Counted from the stretch's first letter, positions 1 through 7,026 are shown. The stretch is 8,389 bases of DNA from Prevotellaceae bacterium UBA7017 (GCA_002449535.1 DJWZ01000021.1:1-8389), one strand, 5' to 3'. Notes: generated by a model from the letters alone, not told the origin. Numbers and translations are program-made.

Positions 1-623
1 TGCAATATGTGATTGGTCAGCGTGTCATCGCTGCGGCTCGGTTTTATATTACCACTGGGGTGGTTGTGTACTAATGCGATTATAGTTGCTCCGGCAAGGA
101 GTGCCTCCCGTAGCACCATCCTTACATCGACAGCTGTTTCTACCAAACCTCCCTGCGATAGCTTTACCTGGGAAATGAGTTGGAAATTTGTCTTTAGCAA
201 CAGAACGTATGATTCCTCTACTTTCAGGTCACGCATTATGGGGTGCATGAGATTATATATGTTTTGAGGATTGTCGAGTACAGGCAGTTCTGGCATGGCG
301 CTGTGTTGCCTTCGCTTTCCAAGTTCGCAGGCTGCAAGTATTGTGATGGCTTTTGCCTCTCCGATGCCATTGTATTTCATCATCTCCTGTATGGACATCT
401 TTCCTAACATGGCAAGGCTGTCATTGTTGTCGTGCAGCATCCGCTTCATTAAATCTACCGCTGTCTCGCTGCTGTTCCCTGACCCTATCAGTATTGCAAG
501 CAGCTCGGCGTTGCTGAGGGCTTCGGGACCTTTCATCATCAGTTTTTCACGCGGTCTGTCTTCCTTCGCCCATTCTTTGACGCTCATGCGATGTGGGGAT
601 GTGTTGGCTGCAGTCTTGTTCAT
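1..623 (-). CDS. radC: RadC family JAB/MPN-domain protein (3' end cut off by the window)
   Basis: The gene reads leftward from an ATG at 623 and runs off the window with 207 residues visible; the family is usually about 220-230 residues, so only a short C-terminal tail should be missing. The N-terminus has the family opening (KEWAKEDRPREKL near residues 16-27, then EALSNAELLAILIGSG), followed by a helix-hairpin-helix-like stretch around MMKYNGIGEAKA. The JAMM metalloprotease-type motif is intact: HNHPSG at 186-191 and an Asp at 199, giving H-x-H-x10-D. RadC proteins were once linked to DNA repair, but that role is disputed and the biochemical function is unclear. The start codon overlaps the glycosyltransferase stop (ATGA, 623-620), so the two are probably translationally coupled in the efp operon. 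Confidence 0.95.
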   Translation of the reverse strand, partial: MNKTAANTSPHRMSVKEWAKEDRPREKLMMKGPEALSNAELLAILIGSGNSSETAVDLMKRMLHDNNDSLAMLGKMSIQEMMKYNGIGEAKAITILAACELGKRRQHSAMPELPVLDNPQNIYNLMHPIMRDLKVEESYVLLLKTNFQLISQVKLSQGGLVETAVDVRMVLREALLAGATIIALVHNHPSGNIKPSRSDDTLTNHIL

Positions 624-1633
624 TTTCCCATCCATGCTTTTATGAACCCTGTTCCGTATCCAAACAGTTGGGTATATGATGTCGCTATACTCAGGAATCC
701 TACTTTTATGGAGCGATTGCGTATGGAGGAATCAATAAATACTAATGCAGCAAATAACAATAATGGTATCCATGGTGCTGCACACAGCCAATACCATTTC
801 TCGATTGCTGCCTGTGGAGAGCCTGCTGAATGGTCATACTCCATAAGAATACGTCCTACGGCAGAAATCAGAATGAGGGTGCATACTCCTATAGTGAAGA
901 CGGTTGGCAGGAGGTGTACTAATTTCAGTGTGCCTGGATGCAACTTTGTCAGTGCTATGCGTGCTGCTCCACTATGTTCCACCTGCCTGAAGAATGCTCT
1001 TAGGTCAGTACGTCGTTTATGCCATACCCATGCATCGGGTAGCAGGGCAGTAGAGAATCCGCCTTCAACGATGCGATAGGAGAAATCGATGTCTTCCCCG
1101 TAACGCATTTTCTTGAAGCCGCCCAGTTGCATATATACGTCACGACGTATTCCCATATTGAAGGAGCGGGGAAAGAATTTGTCGAGCTTTGTCTTGCCGC
1201 CTCGTATTCCTCCTGTTGTGAAGAATGATGTCATAGAATAGCTGACAGCCTTTTGCATGGCGTTGAAGTCAGGATGGGAGGCGTCGGGACCTCCGAAGGC
1301 TGCCAGATGCGGAACTTCGGTAATTCCCTTATCAACGGAACTGAGATATGTAGGCGGCAGTATTACATCGCTATCTAATATTAGTAGCCATTCTCCCTGC
1401 GCATGTTTCGCTCCGTAGTTGCGGCTGTCACCGGGACCGCCATTTTCCTTGGAGAAATAGGAAAGAGTTAGTTTGTCGGAATATTTTCGGCAAATGTCCT
1501 CGCATGGTAATGAGGAGCCATCTTCGACGACGATAACCTCAAAATCAGTAAAAGCCTGACGAGTGAGACTGCTTAGCAGTTCATCAACCTCGTCAGGCCT
1601 ATTATAAACCGGTATGATAACGGAATATCTCAC
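620..1633 (-). CDS. Family 2 glycosyltransferase with C-terminal membrane segments
   Basis: This 337-residue protein has a GT-A fold N-terminus of the GT2 family. It opens with YSVIIPVYNRPDEV and FEVIVVEDGSS (residues 3-41), then has the metal- and nucleotide-sugar-binding DSD at 87-89 (LLILDSDVILP) and a YGEDIDFSYR segment at 178-187 carrying the likely catalytic ED. Two hydrophobic helices follow at about 240-263 and 281-300, so the enzyme is probably anchored to the inner membrane with its catalytic domain in the cytoplasm. It likely transfers a sugar to a lipid or envelope glycan; donor and acceptor cannot be read from sequence. The start is a GTG, 16 bases after the efp stop, and I see no Shine-Dalgarno sequence. 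The 3' end overlaps radC by 4 bp. Confidence 0.93.
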   Translation of the reverse strand: MRYSVIIPVYNRPDEVDELLSSLTRQAFTDFEVIVVEDGSSLPCEDICRKYSDKLTLSYFSKENGGPGDSRNYGAKHAQGEWLLILDSDVILPPTYLSSVDKGITEVPHLAAFGGPDASHPDFNAMQKAVSYSMTSFFTTGGIRGGKTKLDKFFPRSFNMGIRRDVYMQLGGFKKMRYGEDIDFSYRIVEGGFSTALLPDAWVWHKRRTDLRAFFRQVEHSGAARIALTKLHPGTLKLVHLLPTVFTIGVCTLILISAVGRILMEYDHSAGSPQAAIEKWYWLCAAPWIPLLLFAALVFIDSSIRNRSIKVGFLSIATSYTQLFGYGTGFIKAWMGK

Positions 1634-1649
1634 GATGAGAGTAAGGATA

Positions 1650-2216
1650 TTATTCCTTCATTCTCTGAAGATAGCTGCCGTCACGTGTGTCAACCTGTAC
1701 CAACTCACCTTCTTCAATGAACAATGGTACACGGATTTCTACTCCTGTTTCAAGTGTTGCAGGCTTTAAGGTGTTTGTAGCAGTATCACCCTTTATGCCT
1801 GGCTCTGAATGTACTACGCGCAGTACGGTCTTCTGTGGCATTTCTGCATAGAGAACTGTCTCTGTGTCAGCATCGCTTACTACTTCAACGATGTCGCTTT
1901 CCTTCATATACTCTACGCCACTTACCAAATCGGCAGGGATTGGAGCTTGGTCAAATGTCTCCTGATTCATGAATACGTAGTCCTCGCCTTCCTTATATAG
2001 GTACTGGTATGGACGACGCTCAATGCGAACATCCTCCAAACGCTCACCGATATTGAAACGACGCTCGAGAACTCGACCGTCTGTTACATTCTTGAGTTTT
2101 ACGTTCATGATAGTGTTGCCCTTTCCTGGCTTACGGTGCTGGAAATCAATGCATACCCAGATGCCTCCGTCCATGCGAACGGCAACACCTTTCTTAATGT
2201 CTTGTGATTGAATCAT
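1650..2216 (-). CDS. efp: Translation elongation factor P
   Basis: EF-P binds ribosomes stalled at polyproline stretches and promotes peptide bond formation. The 188-residue length and three-domain plan fit: a KOW-like domain I with the exposed loop HRKPGKGN (residues 27-34), an OB-fold domain II, and a domain III with the family signature KPATLETGVEIRVPLFIEEG at about 152-171. Lys32 sits at the loop tip, equivalent to the modified Lys34 of E. coli EF-P; whether it is modified here cannot be told, and no modification enzyme is encoded in the window. It is the first gene of a leftward operon with the glycosyltransferase and radC, and is transcribed from a promoter divergent from rpmH. Confidence 0.98.
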   Translation of the reverse strand: MIQSQDIKKGVAVRMDGGIWVCIDFQHRKPGKGNTIMNVKLKNVTDGRVLERRFNIGERLEDVRIERRPYQYLYKEGEDYVFMNQETFDQAPIPADLVSGVEYMKESDIVEVVSDADTETVLYAEMPQKTVLRVVHSEPGIKGDTATNTLKPATLETGVEIRVPLFIEEGELVQVDTRDGSYLQRMKE

Positions 2217-2289
2217 TTTTACTTATTTTATACTTGTGATTGAAAAATGCAATAATATATTAGCCCCTCCTTAGGGTTAAAGACGGGCG

Positions 2290-2297
2290 CAAAGGTA
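2290..2297 (-). promoter_or_regulatory. Predicted -7 box of the efp operon promoter
   Basis: Read on the minus strand this is TACCTTTG followed by CGCC, an exact match to the Bacteroidetes primary sigma factor consensus TAnnTTTG. No clear -33 TTG is present at the usual distance of about 20 bp, where the sequence is A/T-rich. The implied leader before the efp ATG at 2216 is about 65-70 nt. Confidence 0.65.
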
Positions 2298-2369
2298 TGA
2301 AAATAATGTAGAAAAATGGATAAAAATCAATAAAAATGCAATTTAATTGTTTGTTTTCGTGTCAAATAC

Positions 2370-2400
2370 TTGTATATTTAAATAAAAATCTTTACCTTTG
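2370..2400 (+). promoter_or_regulatory. Predicted rpmH promoter, -33 and -7 boxes
   Basis: The -33 TTG is at 2370-2372 and the -7 box TACCTTTG is at 2393-2400, separated by 20 bp, which is the normal Bacteroidetes spacing. The intervening DNA is very A/T-rich. Transcription should start a few bases after 2400, giving a leader of about 40 nt before the rpmH ATG at 2450. The leader is purine- and A-rich (repeated AAACAA), typical of efficiently translated genes in this phylum, which rely little on Shine-Dalgarno pairing. Confidence 0.8.
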
Positions 2401-2449
2401 CACCTCGATTACGTAAAATAGGCGAAACAACAAACAAAACATAAGAACA

Positions 2450-2605
2450 ATGAAAAGAACATTTCAACCCCACAATCGTCGCCGTGTAAATAAGCATGGT
2501 TTTCGTGAGCGTATGGCTACCAAGAATGGCCGCAGAGTATTAGCTTCTCGCAGAGCACATGGTAGAAAGAAGCTTACAGTAAGCGACGAGCATCACGGAA
2601 AGTAA
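2450..2605 (+). CDS. rpmH: 50S ribosomal protein L34
   Basis: This 51-residue, strongly basic protein begins MKRTFQPHNRRRVNKHGF, continues RERMATKNGRRVLASRRAHG and ends RKKLTVSDEHHGK. Both the KRTFQP opening and the GFRERM/GRRVL/RRAxGRKKL blocks are diagnostic of L34, a component of the large ribosomal subunit. The SDEHHGK tail matches the slightly extended C-terminus seen in Bacteroidetes L34. The ATG is fixed by the conserved N-terminus. The gene has its own promoter and terminator, so it appears to be monocistronic, divergent from efp. It is easy to miss because of its size. Confidence 0.98.
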   Translation: MKRTFQPHNRRRVNKHGFRERMATKNGRRVLASRRAHGRKKLTVSDEHHGK

Positions 2606-2622
2606 GAGATTTCCGTTATACG

Positions 2623-2666
2623 AAAGGTCTGGCTTTCCAAATGGAGGAAAGACAGACCTTTTTTTT
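2623..2666 (+). terminator. Intrinsic terminator of rpmH
   Basis: The arms 2623-2638 and 2646-2661 form a 16-position stem with a single G/A mismatch (2632/2652) and a 7-nt loop (AAATGGA). The stem includes GGTCTG/CAGACC and CTTTCC/GGAAAG. A run of eight T (2659-2666) overlaps the end of the stem. It starts 17 bases after the rpmH stop. Confidence 0.93.
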
Positions 2667-2676
2667 GATAGCAGAG

Positions 2677-2758
2677 AAGATTTCTGATAGATAAGAATTC
2701 CGATAGGTAAGAATTCCGAAAAATAGGATTTCTGATAAATAGGATTTCTGATATAAAT
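2677..2758. repeat. Five-unit 16-bp imperfect tandem repeat between rpmH and dut
   Basis: Units begin at 2677, 2693, 2709, 2725 and 2741: AAGATTTCTGATAGAT, AAGAATTCCGATAGGT, AAGAATTCCGAAAAAT, AGGATTTCTGATAAAT and AGGATTTCTGATATAA. The consensus is ARGAWTTCYGATARAT, and the period is exactly 16 bp through the first four steps. The block fills most of the space between the rpmH terminator and the dut start. I find no TAnnTTTG box between 2667 and 2785, so the dut promoter must be non-consensus and lie in or next to these repeats, or dut depends on read-through from rpmH. Confidence 0.85.
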
Positions 2759-2785
2759 AGCCAAAAGGCATAAGGATAATAGAAA

Positions 2786-3223
2786 ATGGTAAAAGTGAAA
2801 ATCGTCAATAAGGGTCGTCAGCAGTTGCCTGCCTATGCTACTTCTCAAAGTGCTGGCATGGATCTCAGGGCTGACATAGAATCCCCAATAGAGTTACAGC
2901 CATTGGAGCGTCATCTCATTCCTACGGGTCTGTATATGGCTTTGCCTGAAGGCTACGAAGCTCAGGTAAGGCCTCGTTCTGGTCTGGCTCTGAAGCACGG
3001 AATCACGGTGCTTAACACCCCGGGCACTATCGACGCTGATTACAGAGGTGAAGTTGGAGTGGTTCTCGTAAATCTTTCGAATACCCCATTTACCATTGAG
3101 CCTGGTGAGCGCATAGCCCAGATGGTTATCGCAAAGTATGAGCAGGCTTCGTTGGAGGAAGTGGAGGTGCTTGACGAAACAGAGCGTGGTGCCGGCGGAT
3201 ATGGACATTCAGGAAGAAAGTGA
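2786..3223 (+). CDS. dut: dUTP diphosphatase (dUTPase)
   Basis: The enzyme hydrolyses dUTP to dUMP and pyrophosphate, keeping uracil out of DNA and supplying dUMP for thymidylate synthesis; it acts as a cytoplasmic homotrimer. At 145 residues it has all five family motifs: I AGMDLRA (23-29), II RPRSGLA (62-68), III GTIDADYRGEV (80-90) with the catalytic Asp83, IV PGERIAQM (106-113), and V RGAGGYGHSG (134-143). Motif V has Tyr where Phe is common and His-Ser where Ser-Thr is common, both conservative variants. The ATG at 2786 gives a standard N-terminus. Its stop codon overlaps the GTG start of the TPR gene, making it the first gene of a probable four-gene operon. Confidence 0.97.
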   Translation: MVKVKIVNKGRQQLPAYATSQSAGMDLRADIESPIELQPLERHLIPTGLYMALPEGYEAQVRPRSGLALKHGITVLNTPGTIDADYRGEVGVVLVNLSNTPFTIEPGERIAQMVIAKYEQASLEEVEVLDETERGAGGYGHSGRK

Positions 3224-4716
3224 TTTCCAAAGTGAGGGGATTAGTATTTTCTATATTTTTCTTTATAGGTTTGCTGACTGTCGGAGCCAGCAAATATGAT
3301 TATACCTATCTTGAGGCTGTTCGACAGAAGGATATGGGCAACTATGCCCTTGCCTTCGGGTTGTTCAAGCGTTGTGTGGAGATGGCTCCTGCTGCCTCGG
3401 AGGCTCATTATGGTTTGGGTACCATGTATCTTGGATTGCAGAAGGACTCCCTTGCATTAGTCCATATAAAGAAATCAACAGAACTTGAGCCGCATAATAC
3501 CGAATATCAGGAGCGTTTGGCGCAGTTGTATCTTTACCGCAATCAGATAGATTCTGCCGTTGTCGTCTATGAAAAGTTGGCTAAGCAGGTGCCGGATAAT
3601 ACCGAGTATCTGGGCATATTGATTCAGATATACGAGCAGTTGCACGACTATAAGGAAGTGTTGGATGCGTTAGGCAGGTTAGAGGTGCAGGAGGGGCAGA
3701 GCGAGCAGATTACCCTTGCCAAGATGCAGGCTCATTCGCTTTTGGGCGACAGCGAAGGTGCTTACAAGGAAATAAAGCAGCTGGCAGATACCCATCCGTA
3801 CGAGATGACATACAGGGTGCTTATGGGTAACTGGCTGCTGAACAACGGACGTAAGGACGAGGCGTTGAAGACGTTTACTGATGTGCTGAAGGATGCTCCC
3901 AACAATGCCCAGGCACAGATGTCGCTCATGGATTATTACCGTACCGTCAAGAATGAGCAAAAGGCGGACAGCCTGCTGGAGGGGTTGCTTGTTAATCCTA
4001 CTACAGACAGCGGCACGCGTACAATACTGCTCGGAGAATGGAACAAAACTCACGGGGATGCCACCGACGGCGATACGAAGGCGTTGTTGCAGAAGGTTCT
4101 CGATGTCGCTCCGGAAAACATTGCCGCACGCCTTCAGCTTATCCAGATACTGTGGAACGACAGTATCGACGAGAATGTGGTCAGGGAATGTCGCAAGGCG
4201 GTAGAGTATATCCCGGGAGAGGTGATGTTGTACTACTATCTCGGGCTTGCGCAGTTTATAAACGGTCATTCTGAGGATGCCATCAATTCGCTGAAGAGTG
4301 GTGTCGCAAACCAGAAGGAAGATACTCCGAAGTCGCTCATGGGCAACCTGTATTGCATTTTGGGCGATGCTTATCATAAAGTGGGCAACAAGGAGGCGTG
4401 CTATGCTGCATACGACAGCTGTCTCGTATATATGCCCGACCTCGTGGTGTGCCTGAATAACTATGCGTATTACCTGTCGGTGGAAAACGAGGAACTCAAG
4501 AAGGCAGAGCAGATGTCGTACAAGGCTATCACTGCCGAGCCGAACAATGCGATATACCTTGACACATACGCGTGGATATTATATCAAGAAGGTAACTATG
4601 CCGATGCGAAGACCTATATCGACATGGCGATAAAGAACCTTGACCCGCCAGAGGAAAACGAGGATAACAAGGAGATATTCGAACATTTAAGAGCAATTAA
4701 CGAGAAAATAAAATGA
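3220..4716 (+). CDS. Secreted or periplasmic TPR-repeat protein
   Basis: This 498-residue protein has a signal-peptide-like N-terminus (hydrophobic core at about residues 8-21, probable cleavage after VGA at 21-23). The rest is almost wholly tetratricopeptide repeats. Clear units lie at about 26-59, 60-93, 94-127, 196-229, 373-406, 408-441 and 443-476, each with the YxxLG..Y....A....K.A....P.N pattern; degenerate units fill 128-195 and 230-372. TPR arrays are protein-docking scaffolds, so it probably organises partners in the periplasm or at the outer membrane; the partners are unknown. The start is GTG within a GTGA overlap with dut; a second in-frame GTG lies at 3232. The 3' end overlaps the lipoprotein gene by 4 bp (ATGA), implying coupled expression. 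Confidence 0.9.
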   Translation: MISKVRGLVFSIFFFIGLLTVGASKYDYTYLEAVRQKDMGNYALAFGLFKRCVEMAPAASEAHYGLGTMYLGLQKDSLALVHIKKSTELEPHNTEYQERLAQLYLYRNQIDSAVVVYEKLAKQVPDNTEYLGILIQIYEQLHDYKEVLDALGRLEVQEGQSEQITLAKMQAHSLLGDSEGAYKEIKQLADTHPYEMTYRVLMGNWLLNNGRKDEALKTFTDVLKDAPNNAQAQMSLMDYYRTVKNEQKADSLLEGLLVNPTTDSGTRTILLGEWNKTHGDATDGDTKALLQKVLDVAPENIAARLQLIQILWNDSIDENVVRECRKAVEYIPGEVMLYYYLGLAQFINGHSEDAINSLKSGVANQKEDTPKSLMGNLYCILGDAYHKVGNKEACYAAYDSCLVYMPDLVVCLNNYAYYLSVENEELKKAEQMSYKAITAEPNNAIYLDTYAWILYQEGNYADAKTYIDMAIKNLDPPEENEDNKEIFEHLRAINEKIK

Positions 4717-5288
4717 AGATAAGGATAAAGATAAAGACACTCTTACTCATTGTTGCAGGTACTGTCGTGATGACGGCGTGTAAGACTACCAAGACGGTAG
4801 AGAATAGCCCCAAGCCTGTCGTTGTAAAAGACAATACCCCCAAGTTCATCAACGTGACTGCAAAACTTAATGTCAATGTCAAGACGCAGTCGGATAATAT
4901 CAATGTTGACGGCAAATTATATATGAGGTATAACGAGATGATAAGAATCACGGTTGTCCCATACGGCATAATGGAGGCTGCGCGTCTGGAGTTTACGCCT
5001 CAGGGGGTGCTTCTGATAGACAGAATCAACAGGCAATATGTCAAGGCAAGATATGAGGAAGTGCCGTTCTTGAAGAAATATAACCTCAACTTCCAGTCGC
5101 TGCAGCAGCGTTTCTGGAACGAGTATCCCAAGGAGCGCATCAGCCTTGATGTCGGTGCGGCAGTGTTGGACATAAAGCTCAGCAAGATAAACAACGATGC
5201 CACATGGGACGCCAGCATGACAAGCGTGTCGTCAAGATATAAGGCGGTGTCTGCCACGGAGCTGATGAGCAAGTTCGGAGGGTTTTAA
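4713..5288 (+). CDS. DUF4292-type lipoprotein
   Basis: The protein has 191 residues. A basic MKIRIKIK start, a hydrophobic segment (9-20) and a lipobox MTAC with the acylated Cys at 23 mark it as a lipoprotein. The mature part (FINVTAKLNVNVKTQSDNINVDGKLYMRYNEMIRITVVPYGIMEAARLEF and onward, across 45-94) alternates hydrophobic and polar residues and resembles the DUF4292 family of Bacteroidetes, whose fold is thought to be related to the LolA/LolB lipid-carrier half-barrel. That makes an outer-membrane lipid- or lipoprotein-handling role plausible but unproven. It looks rather short for the family. It lies between a TPR gene and an EnvC-like gene, an order I recall from other Bacteroidales. 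The family assignment is from recognition of residue pattern only. Confidence 0.78.
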   Translation: MKIRIKIKTLLLIVAGTVVMTACKTTKTVENSPKPVVVKDNTPKFINVTAKLNVNVKTQSDNINVDGKLYMRYNEMIRITVVPYGIMEAARLEFTPQGVLLIDRINRQYVKARYEEVPFLKKYNLNFQSLQQRFWNEYPKERISLDVGAAVLDIKLSKINNDATWDASMTSVSSRYKAVSATELMSKFGGF

Positions 5289-5297
5289 TTTCAATAG

Positions 5298-5388
5298 GTG
5301 AAGAATAAAAGTGAAGAGTGAAAAGTGAAGAGTGAAGAATGATTCTCAATTTTCAATCTTCAATTTTCAATAATCAATGTTCAATGGT
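5298..5388. repeat. Two adjoining 7-bp tandem repeat blocks
   Basis: Block 1 (5298-5338) is built from GTGAAGA/GTGAAAA heptads, contiguous at 5311, 5318, 5325 and 5332, with one more copy at 5298. Block 2 (5347-5388) is six contiguous heptads: CAATTTT, CAATCTT, CAATTTT, CAATAAT, CAATGTT, CAATGGT. The blocks fill the 105-bp space between the lipoprotein stop and the EnvC-like start. No promoter consensus or terminator hairpin is visible here, so the downstream gene is probably read from the upstream operon. Confidence 0.85.
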
Positions 5389-5393
5389 TTCAC

Positions 5394-7022
5394 ATGCGAA
5401 TTAGATTTCTAATATACATAATGTTTTTCAGTCTTCTGAGCGTCGGTGCACAGAAGAAGACTACCAATAGCAGGCGTAGCCCGCAGCGCACGTCTGTCCG
5501 TAAGACGACGAAGCAAAAGTCAAAGGTAAAAAGTAAAAGGTCGAAGGCTGCCACGCAACAGAGCAGCAAGCAGCCAGCCGTAACAAATTCTGCCATCAAG
5601 GGTCTGCGTCAGGAGCAAGCCCAGATAAAGCAGAACATCCGCAAGCACGAGCAGGAACTGAGGGCAAACAAGGCAGAGGTGAGCAAGAAGCTGAAGGACC
5701 TTGAGCGCATCAGCAGCGACATAAACAGCCGCCAGCGTTCCATCGACACCTTGCAGCATGACATCCATCATATCACTGACGACATCAGCATGCTCTCCAT
5801 GCAGCTTGACAACCTGCAGGAGATGCTCGAAGAGCGCAAGAAGAGCTATATAAAGAGCGTGCGCTACATGGCACGCCATCATACCATCGGCAGCAAGCTG
5901 ATGTTCATATTCTCGGCAGAGAATTTCAGTCAGGCTCTTCGCCGTATGCGCTTCATGAAAGACTATGCCACCTACCAGCGTACACAGGGCGAGGCTCTGA
6001 AGGAACAGCAAAGAAAGGTTGGCGAGAAGCAAAACCAGCTTGGCGAGGCAAAGAGATACAAGAACGTCCTTCTCAATAAGGATGCCAAGGAAAAGCAGGC
6101 ACTGAGCGTTCAGAAGCAGGAGAGCCAGAAGCTTGTCGCTTCGCTGAAGAACCAGCAGAAGACGATACAGAGTGTCATTGACGACCAGAAGAAGCGCGAC
6201 GCTGTGCTTAACTCGCGCATCGACGCCCTTATAGCAGAGGAGATAGAGCGTGCCCGCCTGCGTGCCATTGCCGAGGCTAAGAAGAAGGCTGCCGAGCAAG
6301 CACGCCGTCAGGCAGAGGCAAAGCGCAGGGCTGAGGAACTGGCTCGTAAGAAGGCTGAGGCAGAGGCTCGTGCCCGCGAGAATGCCCGCCGCATAGCCGA
6401 GGCAAAGGCTGCGGAAGAGCGTGCGAGGGCGGCGGCTGCAAAGGCGGCACGCGACGAGGCGGAGCGCAGGCGTGCGGAGCAACTGGCGCGAGAGGCGGAG
6501 TCACGCCGTATAGCGGCAGAGCGTAAGGCAAGCATTGACGCAGAGCGCGACAGACGCAATGTCGCGGAGGCAAGTCGGGAAAACGAGGAGGCAACGGTCA
6601 TGCTGACTACCGAGGACAGGGTCATCAGCGGTGGCTTCGAGGCAAACCGCGGACGCCTGCCGTTACCGGTTGCCGGAGGCAGGATAGTGAGCCATTTCGG
6701 ACAGCACGGCGTAGAGGGACTGCCCGGAGTGGTATTGGATAATAAAGGTATCAACATCCTCGGCGGACGCAAGGCAACGGCTCGCGCCATCTATGACGGA
6801 GAGGTCAGTGCCGTCTTCAACGTCGGCGGCTCGATGGGCGTGTTGGTAAGACACGGCTCCTACATCTCGGTATATTGCAACCTGGCAACCGTCAGCGTAT
6901 CGCGCGGGCAGAAGGTCAGCGTGCGCCAGCCACTCGGAACCGTCGGAAAAGACAATATCCTGCAGTTCCAGCTGAGAAAAGAGCGCACAAAACTCAACCC
7001 GGAGCAGTGGCTTGCAAGGTAA
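5394..7022 (+). CDS. EnvC-like murein hydrolase activator (degenerate LytM/M23 domain)
   Basis: The 542-residue protein has a signal peptide (residues 1-19, cleavage likely after VGA), a basic Ser/Lys-rich linker (21-65), a coiled coil (about 68-280) with the break seen in EnvC proteins (YMARHHTIGSKLMFIFSAENFSQALRRMRFMKDY, 158-191), a long Ala/Glu/Arg-rich helix (281-395), and a C-terminal LytM fold (about 420-542). LytM landmarks are present: GGRIVSHFG (428-436), a GINI strand (452-455), VRHG (485-488), the G-x-x-V-x-x-x-Q-x-x-G strand and a WL ending. However, the zinc ligands are gone: no H-x3-D at GINI, and the final HxH is QFQ (524-526). EnvC homologues like this do not cut peptidoglycan but activate amidases, usually under FtsEX. 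The first ATG at 5394 is preferred because it yields the full signal peptide. Confidence 0.9.
   Translation: MRIRFLIYIMFFSLLSVGAQKKTTNSRRSPQRTSVRKTTKQKSKVKSKRSKAATQQSSKQPAVTNSAIKGLRQEQAQIKQNIRKHEQELRANKAEVSKKLKDLERISSDINSRQRSIDTLQHDIHHITDDISMLSMQLDNLQEMLEERKKSYIKSVRYMARHHTIGSKLMFIFSAENFSQALRRMRFMKDYATYQRTQGEALKEQQRKVGEKQNQLGEAKRYKNVLLNKDAKEKQALSVQKQESQKLVASLKNQQKTIQSVIDDQKKRDAVLNSRIDALIAEEIERARLRAIAEAKKKAAEQARRQAEAKRRAEELARKKAEAEARARENARRIAEAKAAEERARAAAAKAARDEAERRRAEQLAREAESRRIAAERKASIDAERDRRNVAEASRENEEATVMLTTEDRVISGGFEANRGRLPLPVAGGRIVSHFGQHGVEGLPGVVLDNKGINILGGRKATARAIYDGEVSAVFNVGGSMGVLVRHGSYISVYCNLATVSVSRGQKVSVRQPLGTVGKDNILQFQLRKERTKLNPEQWLAR
5518..5545. repeat. 7-bp repeats inside the EnvC-like coding sequence
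   Basis: Four contiguous heptads AGTCAAA, GGTAAAA, AGTAAAA, GGTCGAA encode the basic KSKVKSKRSK linker just after the signal peptide. They match the style of the G/A-rich heptads in the intergenic space upstream. A 7-bp period does not fit codons, so this is not a protein-level repeat. Confidence 0.65.
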
Positions 7023-7026
7023 AGGG

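Noticed and set aside
13..645. Two plus-strand frames (84 and 124 residues)
   Set aside because: Both lie opposite radC, whose family motifs are unambiguous on the minus strand.
591..1079. 162-residue plus-strand frame
   Set aside because: It is antisense to the glycosyltransferase C-terminus and has no recognisable content.
2255..2275. Shine-Dalgarno-like AAGGAGGGG in the efp leader (minus strand)
   Set aside because: It lies about 45 nt before the efp ATG, too far to act as a ribosome site; it may form a weak CCCT/AGGG hairpin but nothing convincing, and no leader peptide follows it.
2540..2848. 102-residue minus-strand frame over the rpmH terminator and 16-bp repeats
   Set aside because: It spans the rpmH 3' end, a terminator hairpin and the tandem repeats, and its repeated YQKS/FSEFL residues are simply the translated 16-bp units.
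3679..4377. 232-residue reading frame on the minus strand opposite the TPR gene
   Set aside because: The plus-strand frame shows clear TPR repeats throughout, whereas the antisense product has no recognisable domain or upstream signal.
5520..6482. 320-residue reading frame on the minus strand opposite the EnvC-like gene
   Set aside because: It is a Leu/Ala/Cys-rich shadow of the coiled-coil coding sequence, caused by biased codon use in the Lys/Glu/Ala-rich region; the plus strand has a coherent signal peptide, coiled coil and LytM fold.
6277..6790. Two further antisense frames rich in Pro, Ser, Ala and Arg
   Set aside because: They are mirror images of the Ala/Glu/Arg-rich helix with low-complexity composition and no promoter.
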